From: Lapidilactobacillus gannanensis | GTDB lineage: Bacteria > Bacillota > Bacilli > Lactobacillales > Lactobacillaceae | Direction of reading: 5' to 3' | NCBI RefSeq assembly: GCF_003946675.1 | Contig: NZ_RHOT01000005.1 | Span: 1-64,000 of the forward strand | Length of the DNA: 64,000 nt | Part shown: positions 47,277 to 58,246 of the stretch, piece by piece | Position numbering within the stretch: position 1 is the stretch's first letter | Layout: each line of letters begins with the position of its first letter | The notes under the pieces: generated by a model | The model's database searches: none | What the model saw: the letters and a program-made list of their open reading frames with translations, nothing else | What the model was told of the DNA's origin: nothing | Position numbers and translations under genes: made by a program

Positions 47277-48687
47277 TGCGACCATCTCTTTCCTGACGTG
47301 TTTTCTCTAATCTGGCTAATTTTTTACGAATATCATTGGAAGTAACCGCTGACGGCTTGGCCGGACTAGACTTTTTACTTTCGGCATCATTAAGCCAACT
47401 GGGGACTGGCCCCTTAGTCCGGTTAGTCGTTGCTTTTCCGCGACGATTATATTGGCGTTGTGGCTTGGCTTGTTGCTGCTGTAGGTATGCCAAAGCTGCT
47501 GACGGACTATGAACCCCGTGCTTCAGCCAATCCTGAGCGACTTTATCCAATAGTGCTACTGTTAAAGTGGTGCTATCCTGCAAAATAGTATGAATTAAAA
47601 TGTTCAAGGTCGGATTATCAAACACACCCCGTTGTTGCAACTTCTTCAAATTACGAATTTCCTGCTCGCCCACATAAGAGTGAACGCGCTCTTTCTCCCA
47701 ATGAAGGAAATCCAATGGCATCAGCTTTTGTGCCTGGTCAACTAATTGCTGTTGTTCTGGTGTTAGTCGACTTGAATTTATCGCTGTAGTGGTTGGGTTC
47801 GCGCTGGCAGTTTTAGCTTGTTGTTCACTTGAATTAGGATGTAGCTGTTGGTACGCTGCTAAGGCCTTTTGCTCAAGTAAATTAAAATTGATTTTATTCG
47901 TTTGTCGATCAATACTTCTAGAAATCAAGCGCGCAATATCCGTCAGCGTAAAATCATAAAAAGCCTTCAGCCCATAAATCTCACTTTGATGCTGATTGAT
48001 TTCCGACGACTCAATTTGTTGACGGCCGACTAGTGCAATTAACGTTTCCCAATCAAAGCTGGCTAACTCAGCTGGACTAATTTCTCCAAGTGCCCGCTGT
48101 TGCTGCGCATTTTTAAAATAATTAGCACTAGCCTTAACTTCTGTCGGTGGCACTAACAAACTTGTGCTCGCCACATGAAAAACATCTAAAAAGCCCGCTG
48201 TTAACTCCTGCGACTCAGTGAGATCAACTTGCGGTAACGCAAAAAATTTCTGTAAGGCCATAAAGCGCGGCCGTGAAACTTGTTCCAATAAAAAAGTCGC
48301 CAGCAGTTCTTCTTGGAAGAATTTATCTGGCGCTAATGGTGCAAATAATTGATAAGTTAAATAAGTGCCTAACTGGTCATGTTTCTGATAAGTTCGCAAT
48401 AAACCAAGCGCCTCTAATTGCTGACGGGCCGCCAAAAACATTTTTGCATCTAAATCAAGCAAATCAAACAACTGAAAATGATGGGCCCTTTGCGAAATCA
48501 ACTGCCGATCATCAACTTCACTCCATAAGGTTAGATACATCGTATAAGCAGCAGTACTTAACAATGGCTGATACAATTTAGTCAAAACAACTTGGTCCTG
48601 ATCATCCCACAAACTAGCCCGCACTAAAAAATAGCCTAACTGTGGGTCTAAATTTGCACTAGTGATCTTGTTCTCGTTTGCTGTCAT
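47269..48687 (-). CDS. dnaB: Replication initiation and membrane attachment protein DnaB
   Basis: 472 residues starting [10 protein letters not shown]. An N-terminal winged-helix part (about 20-200) and two DnaB/DnaD-type helical domains are followed by a basic, Q-rich stretch and a tail with [11 protein letters not shown] and [12 protein letters not shown]. That tail recurs in the prophage initiator at 6392. Works with DnaD and DnaI at oriC. It overlaps nrdR by 29 nt. Confidence 0.93.
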   Translation of the reverse strand: MTANENKITSANLDPQLGYFLVRASLWDDQDQVVLTKLYQPLLSTAAYTMYLTLWSEVDDRQLISQRAHHFQLFDLLDLDAKMFLAARQQLEALGLLRTYQKHDQLGTYLTYQLFAPLAPDKFFQEELLATFLLEQVSRPRFMALQKFFALPQVDLTESQELTAGFLDVFHVASTSLLVPPTEVKASANYFKNAQQQRALGEISPAELASFDWETLIALVGRQQIESSEINQHQSEIYGLKAFYDFTLTDIARLISRSIDRQTNKINFNLLEQKALAAYQQLHPNSSEQQAKTASANPTTTAINSSRLTPEQQQLVDQAQKLMPLDFLHWEKERVHSYVGEQEIRNLKKLQQRGVFDNPTLNILIHTILQDSTTLTVALLDKVAQDWLKHGVHSPSAALAYLQQQQAKPQRQYNRRGKATTNRTKGPVPSWLNDAESKKSSPAKPSAVTSNDIRKKLARLEKTRQERDGRNA

Positions 48688-49156
48688 CTTGATAAGATTT
48701 CTTCTCCTTGGCAATCAGCTCTTGCACTTCTTGCATAAACACGTTCATATCTTTAAATTGACGATAAACACTGGCAAACCGAATATAGGCCACATCATCC
48801 AGTTTAGCCAAATATTTCATGACCAATTCACCGATATCATTTGATTGAATTTCGTTTTCACCACTTTGGCGAATATCCCGTTCAACTTTATCGACAACAT
48901 CAGTCATTTGATCCATCGTGATTGGCCGTTTTTCTGCGGCCCGAACTAAACCACGCATAATTTTCTCACGATTAAATTCTTCACGAGTACCATTTTTTTT
49001 GATGACTAACAATGGTGTCTGTTCAATCCGTTCGAAGGTGGTAAAACGATAACCACAATTCTCGCATTCACGACGACGGCGAATTGCGCGCCCTTCATCA
49101 GCTGGTCGACTATCAACAACTTTTAATGAATTATGATGACAACGCGGACATTGCAT
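48659..49156 (-). CDS. nrdR: Transcriptional repressor NrdR
   Basis: 165 residues. A zinc ribbon ([40 protein letters not shown]) is followed by an ATP-cone ([20 protein letters not shown]). Represses ribonucleotide reductase genes according to dATP/ATP. First gene of nrdR-dnaB-dnaI. Full length. Confidence 0.97.
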   Translation of the reverse strand: MQCPRCHHNSLKVVDSRPADEGRAIRRRRECENCGYRFTTFERIEQTPLLVIKKNGTREEFNREKIMRGLVRAAEKRPITMDQMTDVVDKVERDIRQSGENEIQSNDIGELVMKYLAKLDDVAYIRFASVYRQFKDMNVFMQEVQELIAKEKKSYQDDSKREQDH

Positions 49157-49511
49157 ATTGTTACCTCAGTCTCCTAGATTTCTATCCAAATAATACTTTT
49201 AATTGTTTATATTATAACCTAAATTCAGGTGCGACAACAAGCAGGCCAAAATGCCATCTCAACCAATCCTGCGACAATTTTACGCTTAAATAGTCACAGC
49301 CCAACCTGCCTGTCTCAAACTATTCAGAAAAAAGGCCAACAAATCTGTCCGACTTTCCAATTAGCATTCAGCTACTCAAATGTTTTTTAAGAACAAAAAA
49401 TATCATGTTAGCAGAGCCTAACTCAACATGATATTATGATTGTCATTATTTAAAATGTTATTTTTATGCTTCAAGAAACCTGCTTTTAAGATACCAACTA
49501 AGTTTGGAAAA
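49157..49511. other. Intergenic region upstream of nrdR
   Basis: Contains the terminator of the coaE operon and the nrdR promoter area. No other feature recognised. Confidence 0.5.
49391..49434 (-). terminator. Terminator of polA-mutM-coaE
   Basis: ATATCATGTT/AACATGATAT stem followed by TTTTTTG on the leftward strand. Confidence 0.85.
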
Positions 49512-50144
49512 TCATTTGCCAACAGGCTGCCCTAGAAAACGTTGAAATGATGGCGATTGCCATAACTGTGTAAAACTTTTTTGCAGTGATTGTAAATCAC
49601 GGTCACCAGAAATTAAAAAATCCGCACCTGCTAGTCGTACTTCTGGCGCGACCTGGGCAGCAATCCTAGCTTTTGCGTCAACTGCAGTTAAGTGGTTACG
49701 TTGCTGTAATCGTTGTACTTGTATTTCTGGAGAAATTGTTACCACCAGAATCCGGTCACACAGCGGCTGATAGTGCTGTTCAAATAACAAAGGAATTTCT
49801 ATCACAATAAGCGGCTGAACTTGTAGTTGAGCTGCAGCAATAGCCTGAATAATCTCAGTGCGAATCAAGATCTGCAATAACGTATTCAGCTTATCTAATG
49901 CCGCCTGATCATTGAAAACTAGCTGTCCCAATTTTTGGCGATTAAGCTGACCATCAGCGTGAAAATAAGCTGCGCCAAAAACTTTTTTTATTCGTTGGGC
50001 GCCGACTTGTCCAGGTAACATTAAGCGATGCGCAATTTGATCTGCGTCAATTAATGTGGCACCTTGTTGTCTGAATAACTGAGCCACTGCAGACTTGCCT
50101 GAAGCAATCCCACCAGTTAAGCCTAAAACTGGCGTTCTATTCAT
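49512..50144 (-). CDS. coaE: Dephospho-CoA kinase
   Basis: 210 residues starting MNRTPVLGLTGGIASGKSAV with the P-loop. DADQIAHRLMLPG and VIEIPLLFE are the CoaE blocks. Adds the 3'-phosphate to dephospho-CoA. It overlaps mutM by 8 nt. Confidence 0.95.
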   Translation of the reverse strand: MNRTPVLGLTGGIASGKSAVAQLFRQQGATLIDADQIAHRLMLPGQVGAQRIKKVFGAAYFHADGQLNRQKLGQLVFNDQAALDKLNTLLQILIRTEIIQAIAAAQLQVQPLIVIEIPLLFEQHYQPLCDRILVVTISPEIQVQRLQQRNHLTAVDAKARIAAQVAPEVRLAGADFLISGDRDLQSLQKSFTQLWQSPSFQRFLGQPVGK

Positions 50145-51018
50145 GAGCGCCACCAACAACCGCATCCTCAGTTTCATTTAAGTGCCAGCCAAGTGGCAGT
50201 GGTTGGCAGTGAGGACAAAAATGGGTTCCCCGACCACCGACCTTAATTTTAACAATTGTCGTTTGACAACGGGGACAAGGTTTACCTTCCTCACCATAAA
50301 CATTTAAGTCAAATTGAAAATGGCCACTGTGACCACTAGCATCTACATAACTACGAATCGTTGTGCCACCAGCAGCCACTGCTTTAGTTAGTTCGGCAAT
50401 AATTTGCTGATGCAGTTCCTTTACTTGCGCTAAGGTAAGCTGATTAGCTGGCGTCAACGGATTAATCTGGCTTAGCCACAAAACTTCATCAACGTAAATA
50501 TTACCTAAACCAGTGACGACTTTTTGATCTAATAGCACTGGCTTGATGGCCTTGTGATGACGCTGTAAGCCTTGTTGAAATGCGGAAACTGTAAAATCAG
50601 AACTCAAGGGCTCGGGACCTAACAATTTAATGCCAGAAACTTGTGCTTCCGTACCTGTATCAACCAGCTGCATCCGGCCAAATTTACGAACATCTTGATA
50701 CTGCAAACTAGTACCATCAGTTAATTCAAACACGACATGAACATGTTTATTATGTGGTTGCACTGTAGGCTCTAAGTAGTACTTACCCTCCATGCGCAAG
50801 TGACTGATCATCGTTAAATGCTCATCAAACCGAAATAACAAATACTTGCCGCGCCGATCGATTGTTTCGAAAGTCCGCCCAACTAATAATGCTTGAAAAA
50901 GTTTGCTATCCCCATTAATAATTTTAGGATAATAGAGACTGACTCGGGCAATTTTCTTTCCGGTAATCAATGGTATCAGGGAACGACGAACGGTTTCAAC
51001 TTCTGGTAATTCAGGCAA
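50137..51018 (-). CDS. mutM: Formamidopyrimidine-DNA glycosylase
   Basis: 293 residues from a TTG; the mature protein begins PELPEVETVRRSL with the catalytic Pro and Glu. DGTSLQYQDVRKFGRM, the H2TH region (GLGNIYVDEVLWLSQINPLT) and the C-terminal zinc finger (CPRCQTTIVK...CPHCQ) are intact. Removes 8-oxoguanine and nicks the strand. A 25-residue tail beyond the finger is longer than usual. Confidence 0.95.
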   Translation of the reverse strand: MPELPEVETVRRSLIPLITGKKIARVSLYYPKIINGDSKLFQALLVGRTFETIDRRGKYLLFRFDEHLTMISHLRMEGKYYLEPTVQPHNKHVHVVFELTDGTSLQYQDVRKFGRMQLVDTGTEAQVSGIKLLGPEPLSSDFTVSAFQQGLQRHHKAIKPVLLDQKVVTGLGNIYVDEVLWLSQINPLTPANQLTLAQVKELHQQIIAELTKAVAAGGTTIRSYVDASGHSGHFQFDLNVYGEEGKPCPRCQTTIVKIKVGGRGTHFCPHCQPLPLGWHLNETEDAVVGGAHE

Positions 51019-51040
51019 ATTGGTCTCCCCCCTTTACTTA

Positions 51041-53725
51041 TTAACCTTTAGCATCATACCATGTTGGACCATGAGCACTATCCACAACTAATGGCACATC
51101 TAATTTCACCGCTGAATCCATGACACTAGGCACTAATTTTTCCAAAATAGGAATTTCAGTAGCAGGCGCTTCAAAAATCAATTCGTCATGAACCTGCAAT
51201 AACATTTTAGCTTGTAAGTTTTCTTCAGCTAAACGTTGCTGCATATTGATCATTGCCACTTTAATAATATCGGCGGCACTGCCTTGAATTGGGGTGTTCA
51301 TAGCTGTTCGTTCAGCAAAGGAACGCAGATTATAATTTTTAGCATGAATATCTGGCAAATAACGACGCCGATGCATGATTGTCTCCACATAACCTTGCTG
51401 GCGAGCCACTTCAACAATATCTTTGACATACCTTTCAACATCAGGGTATTGTTCAAAATAAGCCGCAATAAAATTAGCCGCTTGGGTCCGGGAAATACCA
51501 ATATTACGAGCTAACCCGTAATCACTGATCCCGTAAACAATCCCAAAGTTAGTTGCTTTCGCCTGGCGACGCATATCTGGCGTAACCTCACTAGGATCAG
51601 CAAGATGGAAAATTTTCATTGCCGTATTCGCATGAATATCAATTTTATTTTTGAAGGCTGCTTGCATATTTGCATCCCCAGAAACATGGGCTAAGACTCG
51701 TAGTTCAACTTGTGAGTAATCACTGGAGAAGATTTCCCAATCAGGATGACTTGGCACAAAAGCCTGACGAATCTTACGACCTTCTGGCAAACGTACTGGA
51801 ATATTTTGAAGATTAGGATCGACTGAAGAAAGTCGTCCAGTTTGAGTCAATGTCTGTAAATATCGCGTATGCACTTTATGATCAGGATGAATGACCTTCA
51901 ACAACCCCGTAATGTACGTTGACTGTAACTTTGAAATTTGGCGATAAGTCAAAATACGATCAATAATGGGATTATCACCTTGCAGCTGTTCAAGGACTTC
52001 AACCGACGTTGAATAACCGGTCTTGTTCTTCTTGATCACTGGTAATTTCAATTCATCAAATAAGACCGTTCCTAATTGCTTGGGTGAGTTGATATTAAAT
52101 TCATGACCCGCGTCTTCATAAATTAACGCTTGAATATCATTTAACCGTTTTTCAAAATCAAGCCGCATCGTTTGCAGTCGTTGACTATCAACAGTAATGC
52201 CGTTTAGTTCCATTTGTGCTAAGACTAAAGCTAAAGGCGCTTCTATTTCATCATAAAGCTGATCTTGGTCATTATCCTTAAGCTGGGTCAATAGCGGTGT
52301 CTTCAAGCGATAAATTGCCTGCGCTTTACAGGCTAAATGATGACCTAGAACTTCTGGATCCATTGGGACTGCACGTTTAGTACCTTTACCATAAACTTCT
52401 AAGTCAGTCTGAACCGCTTGATACCCATGTAAGTGGGCCAAAACACCAAGATCATTACTGTTATCAAATGTATTAAGCAAGTACGAAACTAACAATAAAT
52501 CAAAAGTCATCCCAGCAATTGGTGCGCCTAAACGAGTCAACAGGACCTCAGTTTTTTTACTATCAAAAACATATTTTTCATGATCTCGATTAGCTAACCA
52601 AGCCTTAAATTCTGGCGTAGTTAATAAGCTTAAATCTTGACTGTAATACCAGTGATCAGCAGCACCAATGGCAAAGCCAATTGGCATTTCCAGATGATAA
52701 TTATCCCCAAGAATATCAATTTCAAAGGCCTGAGGTTGCGGCGACTTCAAAATTTGGGGTAAATCAGCTGCCACTAATTCTTGAGCATTAATCTTCTGGG
52801 CCGCATCAGCATCGGCTGAAGTCGTTGATTTACTAATTTGTAATTTTGCTAGTTTTGATTTAAAGTCCATCGCTTCATAAAAAGCAATCAACTTTTCTTG
52901 ATTTTCTGCCTGACGCTTGATATCAGCTAAACTAATCGTTAAAGGAGCCGCCGTATTAATGGTGGCCAATTTTTTAGACAGCACAGCTTGCTCATGATCG
53001 TTTTCCAGATTCTCTTTCAACTTGCTTTTTTTCATTTCGGCAACATGTTGATAGAGTGTTTCAATACTGCCATATTCTTTAACTAACTTGAGGGCCGTTT
53101 TTTCGCCGACTTTAGTTACACCAGGATAGTTATCAGAGGTGTCACCCATTAATCCCTTCATATCAATGATTTGCTTAGGTGTAATCCCCAACTTCTCCTG
53201 CACGTGGGCCGGTGTATAAGTCTCTAACTCATTAACACCTTTCACGGTTACTTTCACAGTTGTATTAGCCGTTGTCAGCTGGGTCAGATCTCGATCGCCA
53301 GTAATGATTGTCACCGGCATCTGTCCTTGGGCTTCTTTAGCTAGAGTGCCAATAATATCATCGGCCTCATAATCAACTAACTGATAATGAGCAATACCCA
53401 AAGCATCTAAATACTCACCAAAGTATGGTAATTGCTCGGATAACTCAGACGGTGTTTTAGAACGATTACCCTTGTAATCATCAAACATTTGGGTCCGAAA
53501 AGTTGTTTTGCCAGCATCAAAAGCCACTAACATATGAGTTGGCTGTTCCGCCGCCAAAATAGTTTCCAGCATATTACTGAAGGTATACAACGCATTAGTA
53601 TGCAGACCTTCACTGTTTGTAAAACGGTCAAGCGAATTATGCAAGGCAAAAAAAGCACGAAAGGCTAAACTATTGCCATCTAATAAAAGTAATTTATCTT
53701 GCTTTACATCTGCAACTGCTGCCAT
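51041..53725 (-). CDS. polA: DNA polymerase I
   Basis: 894 residues from the ATG at 53725 (GGAGG 6 nt upstream). 5'-3' exonuclease about 10-300 (LLLLDGNSLAFRAFFALHNS, VDYEADDIIGTLA). The middle domain has lost the acidic residues of the 3'-5' exonuclease (QAFEIDILGDNYHLEMPIG), as is usual in lactobacilli. Polymerase motifs: SSDYSQVELRVLAHVSGD, RRQAKATNFGIVYG and LQVHDELIFE. Repairs gaps and removes primers. Confidence 0.97.
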   Translation of the reverse strand: MAAVADVKQDKLLLLDGNSLAFRAFFALHNSLDRFTNSEGLHTNALYTFSNMLETILAAEQPTHMLVAFDAGKTTFRTQMFDDYKGNRSKTPSELSEQLPYFGEYLDALGIAHYQLVDYEADDIIGTLAKEAQGQMPVTIITGDRDLTQLTTANTTVKVTVKGVNELETYTPAHVQEKLGITPKQIIDMKGLMGDTSDNYPGVTKVGEKTALKLVKEYGSIETLYQHVAEMKKSKLKENLENDHEQAVLSKKLATINTAAPLTISLADIKRQAENQEKLIAFYEAMDFKSKLAKLQISKSTTSADADAAQKINAQELVAADLPQILKSPQPQAFEIDILGDNYHLEMPIGFAIGAADHWYYSQDLSLLTTPEFKAWLANRDHEKYVFDSKKTEVLLTRLGAPIAGMTFDLLLVSYLLNTFDNSNDLGVLAHLHGYQAVQTDLEVYGKGTKRAVPMDPEVLGHHLACKAQAIYRLKTPLLTQLKDNDQDQLYDEIEAPLALVLAQMELNGITVDSQRLQTMRLDFEKRLNDIQALIYEDAGHEFNINSPKQLGTVLFDELKLPVIKKNKTGYSTSVEVLEQLQGDNPIIDRILTYRQISKLQSTYITGLLKVIHPDHKVHTRYLQTLTQTGRLSSVDPNLQNIPVRLPEGRKIRQAFVPSHPDWEIFSSDYSQVELRVLAHVSGDANMQAAFKNKIDIHANTAMKIFHLADPSEVTPDMRRQAKATNFGIVYGISDYGLARNIGISRTQAANFIAAYFEQYPDVERYVKDIVEVARQQGYVETIMHRRRYLPDIHAKNYNLRSFAERTAMNTPIQGSAADIIKVAMINMQQRLAEENLQAKMLLQVHDELIFEAPATEIPILEKLVPSVMDSAVKLDVPLVVDSAHGPTWYDAKG

Positions 53726-53853
53726 ATAAACCTCCATCGAAATTTGCTAGACTACCAAGTTGTCACAATTCCTCTGGCAATTAGGTATTGCGACTAAAAC
53801 AAGCATCATGACGTCACCGCAGAATCAAGCGAATTGGTACGCCATTATTAACC

Positions 53854-55164
53854 TTATTTATTCAATAAATCTTCAAAAGCCTTCTCATATTTTTGAATAT
53901 CACCAGCGCCCATAAAAATCACTACCGCCTGCTGATATTTAGTTAACGGTGTCATATTAGCTAAAGTTAACACTTCACCACCATGTTTAATTTCTGCGCC
54001 TAAGTCAGCACTTGAAACAGTGCCTTGTTGTTCACGAACCGAGCCGAAAATGTTCGTCAAATAAACTTGATCAGCGCGATCTAGCGCAGCAGCAAATTGC
54101 GGCATTAATGCCTTTGTTCGCGTATATGTGTGTGGTTGGAAAACCACCACTAATTCTTGATTGGGATATTTCTGACGTGCTGCATCAATCGTCGCCTTGA
54201 TTTCAGAGGGATGATGAGCATAGTCATCGATCACGGTTAAATCGCCAAATTTCTGTTCGCTGAACCGCCGTTTAACCCCGTTGAAAGTCAATAATTCAGC
54301 AGCCACTTCATTCATGGACAAGCCTTCAAGATAGCTGACCCCAATAACTGCTAAACTATTCAGAATATTGTGTTCACCAAATAAATGAATCACAAAATGG
54401 CCAAGCTTTTCACCGTGATGTAACACATCAAAGGATGAACCAGTAGCCGTCCGTTGAACATTAACCGCCTGAAAATCATCAGTATCTTTTAAACCATAGT
54501 AATAAATTGGCGTGTCAGTTTGCAGCCGCCGTAAGTTAGGATCATCGCCCCAGGCAAAAATACCCTTTTTCGTTTGCTTAGCCTCTTGCTCAAAGGCACT
54601 AAAAACATCTTCTAGGTCATGGTAATAATCAGGATGATCAAAATCAACATTGGTCATAATGACATAATCAGGATGATAAGCCACAAAATGACGCCGATAT
54701 TCATCAGCTTCGAAAACAAAGAAATTGGCATCGGCAACGCCTTTACCACTACCGTCACCAATTAAGTAGGACGTTTTAGCAACACCACTAAGCACATGAG
54801 CCAATAAACCAGTCGTACTTGTTTTGCCGTGAGTGCCAGCAACACCAATACTTGTGTAATCTTGCATCAATTGGCCTAAGAAATCATGATAGCGAATAAC
54901 CTGATAGCCCTGATCATGAGCTGCCTTAATTTCTGGATGATCATCCGTAAAGGCATTACCAGCAATATAAATCCAATCTGGTTGAACATTAGTTGCATCA
55001 AATGCATAAATTGGAATCCCAGCTGCTTCCAAACCTTGCTGAGTGAAAGTGTATTGATCAATATCGGAGCCTGCCACTTGATAGCCTAAATCATGGACCA
55101 CCAAAGCAAGTGCACTCATTCCTGAACCCTTAATCCCAATAAAAAAATATTTCTTCGTTGTCAT
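53854..55164 (-). CDS. murC: UDP-N-acetylmuramate--L-alanine ligase
   Basis: 436 residues. [20 protein letters not shown] is the UDP site, [20 protein letters not shown] the ATP P-loop, and [15 protein letters not shown] the C-terminal motif. Adds L-alanine in peptidoglycan precursor synthesis. GAGG upstream. Independent of polA by an intergenic gap. Confidence 0.97.
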   Translation of the reverse strand: MTTKKYFFIGIKGSGMSALALVVHDLGYQVAGSDIDQYTFTQQGLEAAGIPIYAFDATNVQPDWIYIAGNAFTDDHPEIKAAHDQGYQVIRYHDFLGQLMQDYTSIGVAGTHGKTSTTGLLAHVLSGVAKTSYLIGDGSGKGVADANFFVFEADEYRRHFVAYHPDYVIMTNVDFDHPDYYHDLEDVFSAFEQEAKQTKKGIFAWGDDPNLRRLQTDTPIYYYGLKDTDDFQAVNVQRTATGSSFDVLHHGEKLGHFVIHLFGEHNILNSLAVIGVSYLEGLSMNEVAAELLTFNGVKRRFSEQKFGDLTVIDDYAHHPSEIKATIDAARQKYPNQELVVVFQPHTYTRTKALMPQFAAALDRADQVYLTNIFGSVREQQGTVSSADLGAEIKHGGEVLTLANMTPLTKYQQAVVIFMGAGDIQKYEKAFEDLLNK

Positions 55165-55209
55165 TATTCATCCTCGTTAACTTATTCAGTCTTTTGCTAC
55201 TCGTAAAAA

Positions 55210-55836
55210 TTATAGTTGATAGTCGAAATCAAACGCTGAACCAACTTCCGCTTGATGGTCTAAAACCAAAATACCGCGCTTAGCTGGTGCATTTTTTAGT
55301 CCTAATTCCCGGGCACTACAAATCATTCCTAAACTCTTGATACCCCGCAACTCACCAGGCCAAATAATTTTGCCGTCTGGCATCATGGCCCCAACTAAAG
55401 CCACAACGACTTTTTGATTCTCACCAATATTAGGTGCCCCACAGACAATTTGTAATGGTTCTGCCGCGCCAACGTCAACTTGCGCAATGTGTAAGTGATC
55501 TGAATTAGGATGTTCTTTCAGCGACAGTACTTGACCAACAACAAACTTAGGCGTCAAATCAGCCACAAGTTCGGATTTAACACCAGCCTTTTGTAATAGG
55601 CCATTAAATTCATCTACTTGATTTTCATTTAAAAATACTTGACCGGCACCAGTTAAATCCGGCAAATTATCTTGGGCGTGGAATAAGTTAACACCCACTA
55701 ATTCTTGATTATCCTGACGGAAAATTGCGACCACATCGCCAGCTTGAGTAACAGCTTGTTCGCTTGCCGTGGCCTGACCTGTTGTGACAATCAATACATC
55801 GCCTAAAGCGTCTTTGTTATAGCTTGAAATCAGCAA
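55210..55836 (-). CDS. ytpR: YtpR family tRNA-binding protein
   Basis: 208 residues from a TTG. An N-terminal DUF4479-type region (about 1-90) precedes a tRNA-binding EMAP/OB domain: FVVGQVLSLKEHPNSDHLHI, QIVCGAPNIGENQKVVVALV and LRGIKSLGMICSARELGL. It resembles the N-terminus of PheT and binds RNA; the physiological role is not settled. Start codon less certain than the rest. Confidence 0.9.
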   Translation of the reverse strand: MLISSYNKDALGDVLIVTTGQATASEQAVTQAGDVVAIFRQDNQELVGVNLFHAQDNLPDLTGAGQVFLNENQVDEFNGLLQKAGVKSELVADLTPKFVVGQVLSLKEHPNSDHLHIAQVDVGAAEPLQIVCGAPNIGENQKVVVALVGAMMPDGKIIWPGELRGIKSLGMICSARELGLKNAPAKRGILVLDHQAEVGSAFDFDYQL

Positions 55837-55981
55837 TCGAAAAACTTCCCATCATTTTATATTTTTTCTAAGTGTGCCCCATGGGGATTTTTATATTATC
55901 TTAAAATAAAATAGTGATATTTTCAGAAAGTTGCCCCGAAGTATTCTTGAGCACAACTCAATTTTTAAATTTTATTTGTAC

Positions 55982-56058
55982 AAAAAAAGCGTGTCGCTCT
56001 CAAAAGCTATCTTGCTGCGATTTTGTCGGCAGCAAGAAATAGCTCTGATTGCACGCTT
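55982..56058 (-). terminator. Terminator after the thioredoxin gene
   Basis: AAGCGTG/CACGCTT outer, AGCTAT/ATAGCT and TTGCTGC/GGCAGCAA inner stems, then TTTTTTT on the leftward strand. Unusually tall, about 70 nt. Confidence 0.8.
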
Positions 56059-56093
56059 ATTATTGTAAGCTAGATTTAATTGTTTTTAAAGTC

Positions 56094-56423
56094 CTAGTTA
56101 GTAAAAGCTAAATTATTAATGAAATTTTCAATTTCCGCACGAGTTTTGCGGTCAGCACTCACAAAACGACCAACTTCTTGGCCATCTTCAAAAGCAACAA
56201 AACTAGGAATTCCCATGATGCCTAATTCTTGGGCTAAATCCATAAATTGATCACGATCAACTTCAACGAAATTCAAATCCGGATATTCGGCATCGATTGC
56301 TGGCATGCTTGGCTTGATAAAGCGGCAATCACCACACCAAGTTGCCGTAAAGAAGAGCATCGTCTTCCCCTTAGCCGTAATTGACTTTAAATCTTTTGAT
56401 GGTATTTCACTTAAAGCTTTCAT
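56094..56423 (-). CDS. Thioredoxin-like protein
   Basis: 109 residues. FFTATWCGDCRFIKPSMPAI has a CGDC active site instead of CGPC, and IMGIPSFVAFEDGQEVGRF the cis-proline loop. A cytoplasmic disulfide reductase, of the family often called thioredoxin-like in lactobacilli. The substrate is unknown. Separate from a trxB-like gene. Confidence 0.92.
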   Translation of the reverse strand: MKALSEIPSKDLKSITAKGKTMLFFTATWCGDCRFIKPSMPAIDAEYPDLNFVEVDRDQFMDLAQELGIMGIPSFVAFEDGQEVGRFVSADRKTRAEIENFINNLAFTN

Positions 56424-56512
56424 GATTTAAAAACCTCCATCTTAGTACTGTACTAAGAATAAGCTATCTTTTAGTAAGTGTCAACTAAAATTAATTATAG
56501 CTAAATCCGCAC

Positions 56513-56866
56513 TTAATGGTTTGTCGTGACCCGCAAATTAATTATTTTGCCACGATCATCTAACGTAGCTAAGTCAGTTCCAGTTAAAGCAAAAATCTTG
56601 CGGCTCTTTTCCTTTTGGCCAACAACACCCCAATTTACTTCAACCCGATTGTCCTGCTTATAGACCTCAAAAATATGCTTTAACTTGATATTCTCTGTAA
56701 AGAAGTTTTTAAAAAATTGATCTACCTGTTCTCGCCCGCGATAGACATACCCACGATTGTCAGTGACAATTGCCTCATCAGCAAACAAAGTCAGCAGTTT
56801 TTGTAAACTTGCCTGATCATGGCAGGCTGTATCAGACAAAGTAAAATACTCGGTTAAAGTTTCCAT
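56513..56866 (-). CDS. NTF2/SnoaL-like protein
   Basis: 117 residues. TACHDQASLQKLLTLFADEA, then RGREQVDQFFKNFF and a beta sheet (VEVNWGVVGQKE) fit the NTF2-like fold. No catalytic residues are apparent. Function unknown. GGAGTG upstream. Confidence 0.75.
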   Translation of the reverse strand: METLTEYFTLSDTACHDQASLQKLLTLFADEAIVTDNRGYVYRGREQVDQFFKNFFTENIKLKHIFEVYKQDNRVEVNWGVVGQKEKSRKIFALTGTDLATLDDRGKIINLRVTTNH

Positions 56867-57193
56867 TTAAAACACTCCTTCTTAATTAGTGACAGTGCTA
56901 GCTGCAAATAATCTGTCATTATTTTAAATAAATTGTGCCAGTTAATCAGTCAAACAATCGTTTTATATTATACTGGTTCAGAACAAAATTACAAAAAAGT
57001 TGTTCTGAAAACTGAGTCCCTATTTTCTACAAAATATTCGCTGCTAACAACGCTCACCAGGCATAAAAACGGTCGCACCACAACAAATGAATTTCATTTC
57101 CACTAAAGTAAGCGTCTGGACTTGCCCCACTTAGCGAAACAGGGTATTCTAATGACATAGTACCTAATTATCGTCATGAAGAAGGGGCTCAAA
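56867..57193. other. Intergenic region, nothing recognised
   Basis: Divergent promoter space between the NTF2-like gene and the rightward gene at 57194. A -10-like TATATT occurs near 56970. No repeat or structured element stands out. Confidence 0.4.
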
Positions 57194-57538
57194 ATGACAG
57201 AAGACGAAAAGAAGTTACTCAAGTACGCACTCTATGGCTTTGCTAATGGTGTGATGGCTGGTTTAGTTGGTGCTGTGGCCTGGCAGTTACAAGCACGTGA
57301 ACTGCCTGATAGTCTGTTAGCAGAAATTAAAAGTCTATTTCTAAAGGAAGGCCCAATTGCTGGTGCTTGGATCGAATCACGACCACGGACAACTGTTTGG
57401 CATAACCAACGTCATCAGGTTTATTTTGGTGGTATTACGCGTGAGGAACAAGCTGGTCTAACCCAATATCAATTTATGTTTGATGCGCGAACTCGGGAAC
57501 TTTTGGATTTAAAAAAAGAAGCTGGGCAACTAGATTAG
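57194..57538 (+). CDS. Hypothetical protein with membrane segment
   Basis: 114 residues starting MTEDEKKLLKYALYGFANGV. AGAAGGGG lies 6 nt upstream of this ATG. One hydrophobic stretch (about residues 10-27, GVMAGLVGAVAW) is followed by a soluble C-terminal domain that resembles a PepSY fold (VYFGGITREEQAGLTQYQFM). I do not recognise a family with confidence. Confidence 0.65.
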   Translation: MTEDEKKLLKYALYGFANGVMAGLVGAVAWQLQARELPDSLLAEIKSLFLKEGPIAGAWIESRPRTTVWHNQRHQVYFGGITREEQAGLTQYQFMFDARTRELLDLKKEAGQLD

Positions 57539-57577
57539 TTTACCAAGCTTCGTAATGATATTTTATATCGCTGATAT

Positions 57578-58237
57578 TTATTTTGTCACTGGTGGCATCG
57601 CGTCAAGTGCATAGATAACTTGACCACGGGCTGCAAATTTTTGTTCATATTCTGTCTCAACATTTTCAGCTTGACGTTCAGTCTGGTGCAAATCGACTGA
57701 TAAAAAATCAAACAACCAACCGGCTTGATTGAGACTCATAATTGAATATTCGAATAATCCGCTATTATCTGTTTTTAATTTTAATTGACCATTTTTTGCT
57801 AAGACGATTTGATATTGGGCAAGGAAACTCGCGTAAGTCAATCGTCTTTTTGCGTGTTTCGTTTTTGGCCAAGGATCGGAGAAATTCAGATAAATATTAG
57901 CAACTTCGGCTGGTGCAAAAAATTCAGTTAAAGCAGCACCATCGCCTAAAAATAGCTGTAAATTAGGCAACCGCAATTCACATTGTTTCTGCAAAATCAT
58001 GCCAATAGCAGAGGATTGTAATTCCATGCCAATAAAATTCAATTCTGGATATTTCTGGGCCATGCCAATAATAAATTGGCCCTTCCCTGAACCTATTTCT
58101 AACTGAATCGGTAAATTAGGATTGGCAAAACGATCACGCCATTGACCTGCTAGATCTTTGTCCGTGGCCGCAGTTACAATCAAATCAGGATTAGCCGCAA
58201 TTAGATCTGGCACCCAAGGTTTATTTCGTAAACGCAT
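57578..58237 (-). CDS. trmB: tRNA (guanine-46-N7)-methyltransferase
   Basis: 219 residues. MRLRNKPWVPDLIAANPDLI at the start, LEIGSGKGQFIIGMAQKYPE (SAM site), and NFSDPWPKTKHAKRRLTYAS (catalytic block). Methylates G46 of tRNA. It lies directly downstream of ecsB. Confidence 0.96.
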   Translation of the reverse strand: MRLRNKPWVPDLIAANPDLIVTAATDKDLAGQWRDRFANPNLPIQLEIGSGKGQFIIGMAQKYPELNFIGMELQSSAIGMILQKQCELRLPNLQLFLGDGAALTEFFAPAEVANIYLNFSDPWPKTKHAKRRLTYASFLAQYQIVLAKNGQLKLKTDNSGLFEYSIMSLNQAGWLFDFLSVDLHQTERQAENVETEYEQKFAARGQVIYALDAMPPVTK

Positions 58238-58246
58238 AATTTATCA

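Noticed and set aside
52300-52800. Inactive 3'-5' exonuclease in polA as an anomaly
   Set aside because: Loss of these acidic residues is normal for lactobacillus DNA polymerase I.
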